A DNA stretch of 64,000 nt from positions 248,001-312,000 of the forward strand of contig NZ_JBIGHW010000002.1 of the NCBI RefSeq assembly GCF_043555875.1, given 5' to 3'. Made by a program: the position numbers and the translations under genes. The notes under the pieces are model-generated. The model was not told the origin of the DNA, did not search any database, and saw nothing but the letters and a program-made list of their open reading frames with translations. Shown here piece by piece: positions 1 through 6,942 of the stretch. This DNA comes from Pelomonas margarita (GTDB lineage: Bacteria > Pseudomonadota > Gammaproteobacteria > Burkholderiales > Burkholderiaceae_C). How positions within the stretch are numbered: position 1 is the stretch's first letter; each line of letters starts with the position of its first letter.

Positions 1-1
1 G

Positions 2-547
2 GCCGTGCTGGTGTGCAACCACGTCAGCTTCGTCGACGCCGTGCTGCTGATGGCCGCCAGCCCCCGGCCCATCCGCTTCCTGATGGACCACCAGATCTTC
101 AAGATCCCCGTGCTGGGCTGGATGTTCAAGCTCGCCAAGGCCATCCCCGTCGCACCGCAGAAGACCGACCCCGCCACCTACGAGGCCGCCTTCACCGCCG
201 CCCGCGCCGTGCTGGCCGACGGTGAGATGGTCTGCATCTTCCCCGAGGGCGGGATCACGCGCGACGGTGAGCTGCAGCCGTTCAAGGGCGGCGTCATGAA
301 GTTGATCGACGGCCTGCCCGACGTGCCGGTCATCCCGATGGCGCTGGGCAATCTGTGGGGCAGCTACTTCTCGCGCGTGGAGGGCGGCCACGCGATGGTC
401 AAGCCGCTGCGGCGCGGCCTGTGGAGCCGGGTGAGCCTGACGGTGGATGAGCCGCTGCAGGCTGCGGGGGTGACGCCCGAGCTGTTGCATGCGCGCGTGC
501 GGGCAACGCTGGCATTGGACCTGCCTGGCCTGGGCGTCCCGGCATAA
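2..547 (+). CDS. lysophospholipid acyltransferase domain protein (5' end outside window)
   Basis: This is the C-terminal part of a PlsC-type 1-acyl-glycerol-3-phosphate acyltransferase, which moves an acyl chain onto a lysophospholipid at the inner membrane. The visible protein starts inside the catalytic block NHVSFVD (the NHxxxxD motif). The second conserved block, FPEGGITRDGEL, is near visible residue 80. The frame is open to the window edge, so the true start and anything fused upstream are not visible; in some proteobacteria this domain follows an MFS transporter. It ends 30 bases before a restriction-modification pair that looks inserted between it and tgt. Confidence 0.85.
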   Translation, partial: AVLVCNHVSFVDAVLLMAASPRPIRFLMDHQIFKIPVLGWMFKLAKAIPVAPQKTDPATYEAAFTAARAVLADGEMVCIFPEGGITRDGELQPFKGGVMKLIDGLPDVPVIPMALGNLWGSYFSRVEGGHAMVKPLRRGLWSRVSLTVDEPLQAAGVTPELLHARVRATLALDLPGLGVPA

Positions 548-577
548 TCCGCGCCGCGAAAGATTGGGAGAGTTTCA

Positions 578-1804
578 ATGGCGTTGAAGTCCATCGAGCT
601 ATTTGCTGGCGCGGGTGGACTGGCCATGGGCGTGTCCCTCGCAGGCTTCAAGAGCCATGGCGTTGTGGAGTGGGACCGCTGGGCCTGTGACACCGTTCGT
701 CAGAACAGTGAGCGCGGTCATCCTCTGGTTGCCGACTGGCCAGTCTTTGAAGGCGACGTGCGTCAGTGGATCGATGCCTTTTGCACCACCGAAGCCGCCA
801 GAGGTATTGACTTGGTCGCAGGGGGCCCCCCCTGCCAGCCCTTCTCGATGGGCGGGAAGCATCGCGCGAATCAGGACGAACGCGACATGTTCCCCGCAAC
901 TGTTGACGTCATTCGACGCCTGCAACCGCGCGCATTCATCGTCGAGAACGTCAAAGGGCTGACACGCGCCACGTTCCACAACTACTTTCAGTACATCCAA
1001 CTGCAGTTGGAGTTCCCCGAACTGCGCCGTCGCCCCGACGACAGCTGGGTTGATCACCACGCCCGCCTGCAAGCCTTCAAGACATCAGTGCGGCGCGGCA
1101 ACACTGGTCTCAGTTATCACCTTGTCACGACGCTGGTGAACGCCGCCAACTATGGCGTTCCACAAAAGCGGGAGCGCGTGTTCATGGTGGGGTTCCGTAA
1201 GGACTTGAACGTCCGGTGGTCGTTCCCCCGTGAGACGCACGCTCTCGACGCACTGCTTCACGACCAATACGTCACCGGTGAGTATTGGGACAGGCACGCC
1301 GTCGCCCGCAAACACCGCCCCGAGCCCGCCTCCACGCAGGCGACATTGATTGCCCGACTGCGTGGCCTCGGGCTACCGCCGACCCGTCACCCCTGGATGA
1401 CGGTGCGCGATGCGCTGACGGGCTTGCCGGAGCCTCGCGATGGCGACACCCGTCACCTGAACCACCGGCTGCAGCCGGGCGCTCGCAGCTATCCCGGTCA
1501 CACCGGAAGCCCGCTGGATCTGCCGGCCAAGACGCTGAAAGCCGGCGACCATGGCGTGCCCGGAGGCGAGAACATGCTCGTCAGACACGACGGCTCGGTG
1601 CGCTACTTCAGCATTCGCGAATCTGCCCGACTGCAAACCTTCCCCGACGGCTACGAACTGCATGGCTCGTGGAGCGAAGCCATGCGGCAACTCGGCAACG
1701 CGGTCCCGGTACGGCTAGGGCAGATCGTAGCCTCCAGTGTGGCCTCGCACCTGCTTGAGCATGACCTGCGCCAGGTTCAGATGCCATCACTGGTCACCGC
1801 ATGA
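578..1804 (+). CDS. DNA (cytosine-5) methyltransferase, Eco29kI-type modification enzyme
   Basis: This 408-residue enzyme methylates the C5 position of cytosine in DNA and should protect the host from the endonuclease encoded next to it. The family motifs appear in order: SAM-binding FAGAGG at residues 9-14, catalytic GGPPCQPFS with Cys86, ENV at 123-125, QKRER at 196-200, and the C-terminal RESARLQTFP and QLGNAVP blocks. The ATG follows a GGGAG ribosome-binding site. Its TGA overlaps the ATG of the downstream gene as ATGA, so the two are probably translationally coupled. The DNA looks less GC-rich than its neighbours, which fits horizontal transfer. The CCGCGG specificity is inferred only from the partner. 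Confidence 0.93.
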   Translation: MALKSIELFAGAGGLAMGVSLAGFKSHGVVEWDRWACDTVRQNSERGHPLVADWPVFEGDVRQWIDAFCTTEAARGIDLVAGGPPCQPFSMGGKHRANQDERDMFPATVDVIRRLQPRAFIVENVKGLTRATFHNYFQYIQLQLEFPELRRRPDDSWVDHHARLQAFKTSVRRGNTGLSYHLVTTLVNAANYGVPQKRERVFMVGFRKDLNVRWSFPRETHALDALLHDQYVTGEYWDRHAVARKHRPEPASTQATLIARLRGLGLPPTRHPWMTVRDALTGLPEPRDGDTRHLNHRLQPGARSYPGHTGSPLDLPAKTLKAGDHGVPGGENMLVRHDGSVRYFSIRESARLQTFPDGYELHGSWSEAMRQLGNAVPVRLGQIVASSVASHLLEHDLRQVQMPSLVTA

Positions 1805-2487
1805 GCAACGCTGACCCCTACAACCCACTCGACAAGATCAATCTCGGCAAAAACGTTGCCGAAGCCTTGCTGGGCCGCAAACCGCAGCCTCTGCCCGCGC
1901 TCACACGCTTTGCCGGGGCTGGGCTCTATGCGCTGTATTACCGCGGCCCGGCAGCACCCTACGAGCGACTGGCCGCACTGAATCATGGTGACGATCCTCA
2001 AGCACCGATCTACGTGGGCAAGGCCGTGCCCGCAGGCGCCCGCAAAGGCGGCACCGGCAAGGACGGTGCGCAGACTTCGGCGCTGTACAAGCGCCTCGCG
2101 GAGCACGCAGACAGCCTGCGAGCGACCCCGACACTCGATGTGGGTGACTTCAGTTGCCGATATCTCGTCGTTGATGACATCTGGATCCCGCTCGGTGAAT
2201 CGCTGCTGATCGCCAAGTTCAGTCCGATCTGGAACACCACCATCGATGGCTTCGGAAACCACGACCCAGGCAAGGGCAGGTACAACGGTCTGCGCCCTCG
2301 CTGGGATGTTCTGCACCCTGGCCGCAGTTGGGCTGAGCGGTGCCAACAACGCAGCGAAACCGCAGCGCAGATCGCCACTGAGGTGGCAGCACGCCTGCAA
2401 GTGACGCTGCCAAATCCCAAGCCCCTCTTCTACGTCGAGCAACAGGCTACCGACTATCGCGTTAGCAACCTGTCCGACGAAACATAA
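1801..2487 (+). CDS. Eco29kI-family GIY-YIG restriction endonuclease
   Basis: This 228-residue protein matches the Eco29kI family, one of the few type II restriction enzymes with a GIY-YIG nuclease fold. The signature is degenerate but complete: GLYALYY (Tyr43) and IYVGKA (Tyr71), then Arg98 and His102 four residues apart, Glu133 in LGESLL, and Asn145 twelve residues later. The Arg/His and Glu/Asn spacings equal those I recall for the Eco29kI active site (R104/H108, E142/N154). The block NHDPGKGR followed by WDVLHPGR is also typical of the family. Eco29kI cuts CCGC^GG, so the same target is likely but unproven. No controller (C) protein gene is visible. Confidence 0.88.
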   Translation: MSNADPYNPLDKINLGKNVAEALLGRKPQPLPALTRFAGAGLYALYYRGPAAPYERLAALNHGDDPQAPIYVGKAVPAGARKGGTGKDGAQTSALYKRLAEHADSLRATPTLDVGDFSCRYLVVDDIWIPLGESLLIAKFSPIWNTTIDGFGNHDPGKGRYNGLRPRWDVLHPGRSWAERCQQRSETAAQIATEVAARLQVTLPNPKPLFYVEQQATDYRVSNLSDET

Positions 2488-2602
2488 GGCCCAGCTTCAA
2501 CATCGACCCAGGCGCAGATCCGCGCCGCACTCGCCGGTCAACGAACTGATGAACGGCCGCCTCGCAGCTGCGCTGTCCACCCGGCGCGGACATGGCGGTC
2601 AC

Positions 2603-2617
2603 GCCGCCTGAGGCGGC
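2603..2617. terminator. hairpin just past the tgt stop codon
   Basis: GCCGCC and GGCGGC form a perfect 6-bp stem around a TGA loop, a few bases beyond the tgt stop. No T-run follows, so termination is a guess. The rest of the 136-base gap shows nothing else recognisable. Confidence 0.3.
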
Positions 2618-2623
2618 ACCGGC

Positions 2624-3751
2624 TCAGACGCCGCGCGCCCGGTCCGCGTGGAACTGCGCGCGCCAGGCCTCGAAGCTGCCGGCGTCCAGCGCGTCGCGGA
2701 TTTCCTGCATCAGGGCCAGGTAGTAGTGCAGGTTGTGCACGCTGGTCAGCATGGGGCCCAGCATCTCGCCGCAGCGGTCCAGGTGGTGCAGGTAGGCACG
2801 GCTGAAGCCGGTGCAGCACTCGCAGCTGCAGGTCGGATCCACCGGCGACTCGTCGGCCTTGTAGCGGGCATTGCGCAGGCGCAGGTCGCCGAAGCGCGTG
2901 AACAGGTGGCCGTTGCGCGCATTGCGCGTGGGCATCACGCAGTCGAACATGTCGATGCCCTGGCTGACGCCCTCGACGAGGTCTTCCGGCGTTCCGACGC
3001 CCATCAGGTAGCGCGGCTTGTTGGCCGGCAGCTGGTGGCCCGTGTGTTCGAGGATGCGCTGCATCTCGGCCTTGGGCTCACCCACGCTGAGGCCGCCGAT
3101 GGCGTAGCCGGGCAGGTCCAGCTCGGCGAGACCGGCCAGCGACGCGTCGCGCAGGTGGGTGTACATGCCGCCCTGCACGATACCGAACAGCGCGTTCGGG
3201 TTCTCCAACCGCTCGAACTCGGTGATGCAGCGCTTGGCCCAGCGCAGGCTCAGCTCCATCGACGACTTGGCCTCGCGCTCGGTGGTCAGCACGCCCTTGG
3301 TCTCGTAGGGCGTGCACTCGTCGAACTGCATGACGATGTCGCTATTGAGCACCGTCTGGATCTGCATGCTGACCTCGGGCGTCAGCAGCAACTTGTCGCC
3401 GTTGACGGGCGAGGCGAACTTGACGCCCTCCTCGCTGATCTTGCGCATGGCGCCCAGGCTCCACACCTGGAAGCCGCCGCTGTCGGTCAGGATGGGCTTG
3501 TTCCAGCTCTCGAAGCGGTGCAGGCCGCCGAACTGCTTCACCACATCCAGGCCCGGGCGCATCCACAGGTGGAAGGTGTTGCCCAGGATGATCTGCGCGC
3601 CCATCTCGTTGAGCGAGCGCGGCGTGACGCCCTTGACCGTGCCGTAGGTGCCCACGGGCATGAAGATGGGCGTCTGCACCACGCCATGGTTGAGCGTGAG
3701 CGTGCCGCGACGGGCGCGGCCTTCGGTGGTGAGGAGGTCGAACTTCAGCAT
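2624..3751 (-). CDS. tgt: tRNA-guanine transglycosylase
   Basis: The enzyme exchanges guanine-34 of GUN-anticodon tRNAs for preQ1, the first tRNA-bound step of queuosine synthesis. The 375-residue product has the usual bacterial length. It has the general-base Asp90 in LTDSGGFQ and the nucleophile Asp270 in FDCVMPTR. The zinc site is C308/C310/C313 with His339 in SVHNLHYY. I start at the ATG giving MLKFDLL. The frame stays open for another 100 residues upstream, but that part is antisense to yigZ and reads as noise. It lies near queA, which acts on its product, with yigZ between them on the other strand. Confidence 0.96.
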   Translation of the reverse strand: MLKFDLLTTEGRARRGTLTLNHGVVQTPIFMPVGTYGTVKGVTPRSLNEMGAQIILGNTFHLWMRPGLDVVKQFGGLHRFESWNKPILTDSGGFQVWSLGAMRKISEEGVKFASPVNGDKLLLTPEVSMQIQTVLNSDIVMQFDECTPYETKGVLTTEREAKSSMELSLRWAKRCITEFERLENPNALFGIVQGGMYTHLRDASLAGLAELDLPGYAIGGLSVGEPKAEMQRILEHTGHQLPANKPRYLMGVGTPEDLVEGVSQGIDMFDCVMPTRNARNGHLFTRFGDLRLRNARYKADESPVDPTCSCECCTGFSRAYLHHLDRCGEMLGPMLTSVHNLHYYLALMQEIRDALDAGSFEAWRAQFHADRARGV

Positions 3752-3782
3752 TGGCGGGATTGTCGCAGCCGACAATCCCGCC

Positions 3783-4388
3783 ATGTCGCTGACCCTGGCC
3801 ACGCCGGCCACCCACGAACTCGTCGTCAAGAAAAGCCGCTTCCTGGGTTGCGTGGAGCCCTGCGCCGACCGCGCCGCCGCGCTGGCCCGCGTGGCCGCGC
3901 TGCGCGCCGAGCACCCGGGCGCCGCCCATGTCTGCTGGGCGCTGCTGGCCGGCGGCCACTCGGCGGCCAACGACGACGGCGAGCCCGGCGGCACCGCCGG
4001 CCGGCCCATGCTGGACGTGCTGCGCCACCAGGGGCTGGACGGCGTGCTGGCCACGGCCGTGCGCTACTGGGGCGGCGTCAAGCTGGGCGCGGGCGGGCTG
4101 GTGCGGGCCTACACGGACTGCATCGCGCAGGCCCTGCTGACGGCCGACAAGATTGAACGCGTCGCGCAGGTGGAGCTGGGCTGCGAGCTGCCCTACGAGC
4201 TGGAGGGCCGGCTGCGCCGGCTGGCCGAGCAGCACGCGGCGGCGCTGCTGGAGGTGCGGCACGAAGCGCGGGTGCACATGCGCTTCGCGCTGCCCGTCAC
4301 CGCGCGGGCCGTGTTCACGGCCGCGGTGGACGAGGTGGCTCAGGGCCGCGTCGGCTGGGTGCGGTCCAGCAGCATCGCGTCGCCGTAG
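3783..4388 (+). CDS. YigZ/IMPACT family protein
   Basis: This 201-residue protein of the UPF0029 (IMPACT/YigZ) family shows the family core HSAANDDGEPGGTAGRPML followed by the RYWGGVKLGAGGLVRAY block. Eukaryotic IMPACT modulates Gcn2; the bacterial role is not settled, although an association with translation has been suggested. The ATG at the start leaves 31 bases to the divergent tgt start. The last 49 bases overlap the convergent 3' end of queA. Confidence 0.88.
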   Translation: MSLTLATPATHELVVKKSRFLGCVEPCADRAAALARVAALRAEHPGAAHVCWALLAGGHSAANDDGEPGGTAGRPMLDVLRHQGLDGVLATAVRYWGGVKLGAGGLVRAYTDCIAQALLTADKIERVAQVELGCELPYELEGRLRRLAEQHAAALLEVRHEARVHMRFALPVTARAVFTAAVDEVAQGRVGWVRSSSIASP

Positions 4389-5467
4389 CTGAAGAAGCGG
4401 TAGCGCTGCGCCACCGCATGGCGGTACAGCGCCATCACGCGGCCGTGGCCGGCCAGCGCGCTGACCAGCATCATCAGCGTGCTCTTGGGCAGGTGGAAGT
4501 TGGTGACGAGGCGGTCCACCACGCGGAACTCGAAGCCGGGCGTGATGAAGATGTCCGTCTCGCGAGCGCCGGCCTGCAGCGTGCCGCCGCGCGCGGCGGA
4601 CTCCAACGCCCGCAGCGTGGTGGTGCCCACAGCCACGACCCGGCCGCCGCGCGCACGGCAGGCGGCGATGGCGTCCACAGTCGCTGGCGGCACCTCGAAC
4701 CACTCACTGTGCATCTTGTGGTCGGCCAGCTGCTCCACGCGCACCGGCTGGAAGGTGCCGGCGCCCACATGCAGCGTCACCTGCGCCTGCTGCACGCCAC
4801 GCGCCGTCAGCGCAGCCAGCACGCCCTCGTCGAAGTGCAGCGCCGCCGTCGGCGCGGCCACGGCACCGGGCTCCTTGGCGAACACGGTCTGGTAGCGACG
4901 CTCGTCGTCGGCGCTGTCGGCATGCTCGATGTAGGGCGGCAGCGGCACGTGGCCGTGGGCCTCCAGCAGCGCGAAGGGGTCGCCCGCGAAGCGCAGGTGG
5001 AAGAGGCCGTTGTCCGGCCCGCAGCGGCCCAGCACCTCGGCGTCGAAGGCATCGGCAAAGCGCACGCGGCTGCCGGGCTTGGGGCTCTTGCTGGCGCGCA
5101 GGTGCATCCAGACCTCGCCTGACGGCGCTGGGCCGCCCCGAGCCGGCAGAGCCCCCTCGGGGGGCAGCGGATGCGAGGCATCCGCGTGGGGGCTCGCGGT
5201 CCTGCCGGGCAGCACGCGCTCCACCAGCGCCTCGACATTGCCGCCCGTTGACTTCACCCCGTAGAGCCGCGCCTTGATGACGCGCGTGTTGTTGAAGACG
5301 AGCAGGTCGCCCGGGGACAGCAGGCCGGGTAGATCACGGAACACGCGGTCCACCGGCGCGGGGCCGGTGCCGTCCAGCAGCCGGGAGGCGCTGCGCTCGG
5401 CGGCCGGGTGCTGGGCGATCAGCTCGGGGGGGAGTTCGAAATCGAAGTCAGCGACCGTGTAGGACAT
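4340..5467 (-). CDS. queA: S-adenosylmethionine:tRNA ribosyltransferase-isomerase
   Basis: QueA transfers the ribosyl part of SAM to preQ1 in tRNA, giving epoxyqueuosine, the step after Tgt. The N-terminus (FDFELPPELIAQHP), the DLLVFNNTRVIKARL block and the C-terminal HLPKSTLMMLVSA block are standard. At 375 residues it is about 20-30 longer than usual. The excess is a Pro/Ala/Gly-rich segment at residues 89-117, between VERVLPG and EVWMHLRASK, where relatives have a short turn. That segment is encoded by a palindromic DNA element (separate entry). The 3' end overlaps yigZ by 49 bases. Confidence 0.95.
   Translation of the reverse strand: MSYTVADFDFELPPELIAQHPAAERSASRLLDGTGPAPVDRVFRDLPGLLSPGDLLVFNNTRVIKARLYGVKSTGGNVEALVERVLPGRTASPHADASHPLPPEGALPARGGPAPSGEVWMHLRASKSPKPGSRVRFADAFDAEVLGRCGPDNGLFHLRFAGDPFALLEAHGHVPLPPYIEHADSADDERRYQTVFAKEPGAVAAPTAALHFDEGVLAALTARGVQQAQVTLHVGAGTFQPVRVEQLADHKMHSEWFEVPPATVDAIAACRARGGRVVAVGTTTLRALESAARGGTLQAGARETDIFITPGFEFRVVDRLVTNFHLPKSTLMMLVSALAGHGRVMALYRHAVAQRYRFFSYGDAMLLDRTQPTRP
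5117..5203. repeat. palindromic element inserted in frame within queA
   Basis: The roughly 87-bp segment contains two hairpins. One pairs GCCCCC (5152-5157) with GGGGGC (5160-5165). The other is a perfect 7-bp stem, CGGATGC (5168-5174) and GCATCCG (5178-5184), around GAG. It encodes the 29 extra residues of QueA without a stop. The layout resembles dispersed REP-like repeats of Burkholderiales genomes. No second copy was found in this window, so its repeat nature is an inference. Confidence 0.55.
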
Positions 5468-5678
5468 GTGCTGGAGGGCTGGACGGACCCGTGCCAAACC
5501 AGAAAAAGGGACGCGGATTCTCCCATCGGCCCCTCTTGATGCAGCGCAATACCGCCCCGAGGCGCCGGTGCCAGCATGGTTGCCAGAAGGTTCCATGAGC
5601 CATGAGCTGACACCCTGACCACAGGCGCTGCCAGACCGCAACCGAAGCCGCCCACTGATCTTTCACCGGAGACCCGAC

Positions 5679-6047
5679 ATGTTCCATGCCATCGTTCACC
5701 TCGACCACCACCACGCCCAGGTGCTGCATTTCGACGACCACCAGGTCCACGCCGCCAACATCGAGCCGCACCACCGCCGCGCCCATGGGCACGAAGAGCG
5801 CAGCGAACACGCGCTGTTCGAGGCCATCTGCCAGGCCGTGCAGGACACGCCCGAGGTGCTGGTGACCGGCGCCCATGTCGTGATCCACCAGTTCCGCCAC
5901 TACATCGAGGCGCACCGCCCCAAGCTGGCACCGCGCATCGCCGACTACCGGCCCGCCGCGCCGCTGAGCCAGGGCCAGATGCTGGCGATGGCTCGCCAAT
6001 TCTTCGTCAGCCACGACCGCATGGCCGGCATCCCGACGCCGACCTGA
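5679..6047 (+). CDS. conserved hypothetical, eRF1/Pelota-like small protein
   Basis: This 122-residue soluble protein is rich in histidine near its N-terminus (HLDHHHAQVLHFDDHQVHA). It has a conserved-looking core EVLVTGAHVVIHQFRHYIEAHRP and ends QFFVSHDRMAGIPTPT. I recall close relatives in Burkholderiales annotated as translational machinery proteins, related to domain 3 of eRF1/Pelota. The function is unknown. The ATG is preceded by a GGAG-like site. It is bounded by 211 bases upstream and about 105 downstream, with no obvious operon partner. Confidence 0.7.
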   Translation: MFHAIVHLDHHHAQVLHFDDHQVHAANIEPHHRRAHGHEERSEHALFEAICQAVQDTPEVLVTGAHVVIHQFRHYIEAHRPKLAPRIADYRPAAPLSQGQMLAMARQFFVSHDRMAGIPTPT

Positions 6048-6152
6048 GCACGCAATCCGGCCGGCCGCGCGAAATCGCACGCTGGCCGCTCACGGCTGCA
6101 AAGGTGTGTCATGCAGGCGACCTAGACTCGCGCCGCCCGCCTGACTCCCGCC

Positions 6153-6902
6153 GTGAAACGCCGCTCCTGCATCGCCCTGCCCGCCCTGTTCGCTGCACGA
6201 CATGCCGTCGCTGCGAGCGGGGATGTCGAGTTGCTGGGCATCACCGAGAACCTTCCGCCGCTGAACTACATCGACGACCACGGCGCCCAGGGTTTCAGCG
6301 TGGAGCTGTTGCGGCTGATCGCCTCACAGGCGGGGCTGAAGCTGGCCTTTCAGGTGCTGCCCTGGCAGCGCGCCGTGCAGGCCGCCGAGGGCAGCGCCCA
6401 CAGTGTGCTGTTCTCGCTGACGCGCACGCCCGAGCGCGAGAGCAAGTTCCAGTGGGTAGGGCCGATCGCGCAGCGGCGCGTACTGCTGTACCGGCTGGCC
6501 AGCCGCACCGACCTGACACTCGCGCAGCTGAGCGAGCTGGGCAATGCACGCATCGGCGTCGTGCGCGACTCGGCCGCCGACCGCCAGCTGCAGGCCGCCG
6601 GCCTGCGGCCGGGCCTGCAGCTCGAACAAGGCCTGGACGACGCCACCAACCTGCGCAAGCTGCTGGCCGGCCGCATGGAGTACATCGCGCTGCTGGACTG
6701 GGCGGCCGCCTGGAACCTGCGGCAGCTGCAGCTGCCGCTGAACACGCTGCAGCCAGCCATGGAGCAGGACGCCACGCACAGCTACTTCTACGGCCTGCGC
6801 CTGGATGCCGACCCCGCGCTTGTGCGCCGGCTGCAGGCCGCGCTCGACACGCTGCGGCGCGACGGCCGCTACGAGCGGCTGCGCCAGCGCTACTTCCGCT
6901 GA
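6153..6902 (+). CDS. periplasmic solute-binding protein, SBP_bac_3 type
   Basis: The 249-residue product begins with a basic n-region (KRRS) and a short hydrophobic stretch ending near AVAAS, consistent with export. The mature part follows the type II periplasmic binding fold of the amino-acid-binding family: GITENLPPLNYID, then GFSVELLRLIASQAGL, and IGVVRDSAAD in the second lobe. No permease or ATPase genes are next to it, so it may be an orphan binding protein or a sensor-like domain. The start is GTG. The ligand cannot be named. Confidence 0.75.
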   Translation: MKRRSCIALPALFAARHAVAASGDVELLGITENLPPLNYIDDHGAQGFSVELLRLIASQAGLKLAFQVLPWQRAVQAAEGSAHSVLFSLTRTPERESKFQWVGPIAQRRVLLYRLASRTDLTLAQLSELGNARIGVVRDSAADRQLQAAGLRPGLQLEQGLDDATNLRKLLAGRMEYIALLDWAAAWNLRQLQLPLNTLQPAMEQDATHSYFYGLRLDADPALVRRLQAALDTLRRDGRYERLRQRYFR

Positions 6903-6942
6903 ACGCCCAGCGTACCCCCGGCCAGCGGCCAGAATGCCGGCC

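Noticed and set aside
578..2623. Controller protein or second modification gene for the restriction system
   Set aside because: No small helix-turn-helix ORF occurs upstream or downstream; only the two overlapping genes are supported.
2648..4156. 502-residue plus-strand ORF over tgt
   Set aside because: It has the His/Gln/Val/Ala/Arg-rich composition typical of antisense frames in GC-rich DNA and lies opposite the well-conserved tgt.
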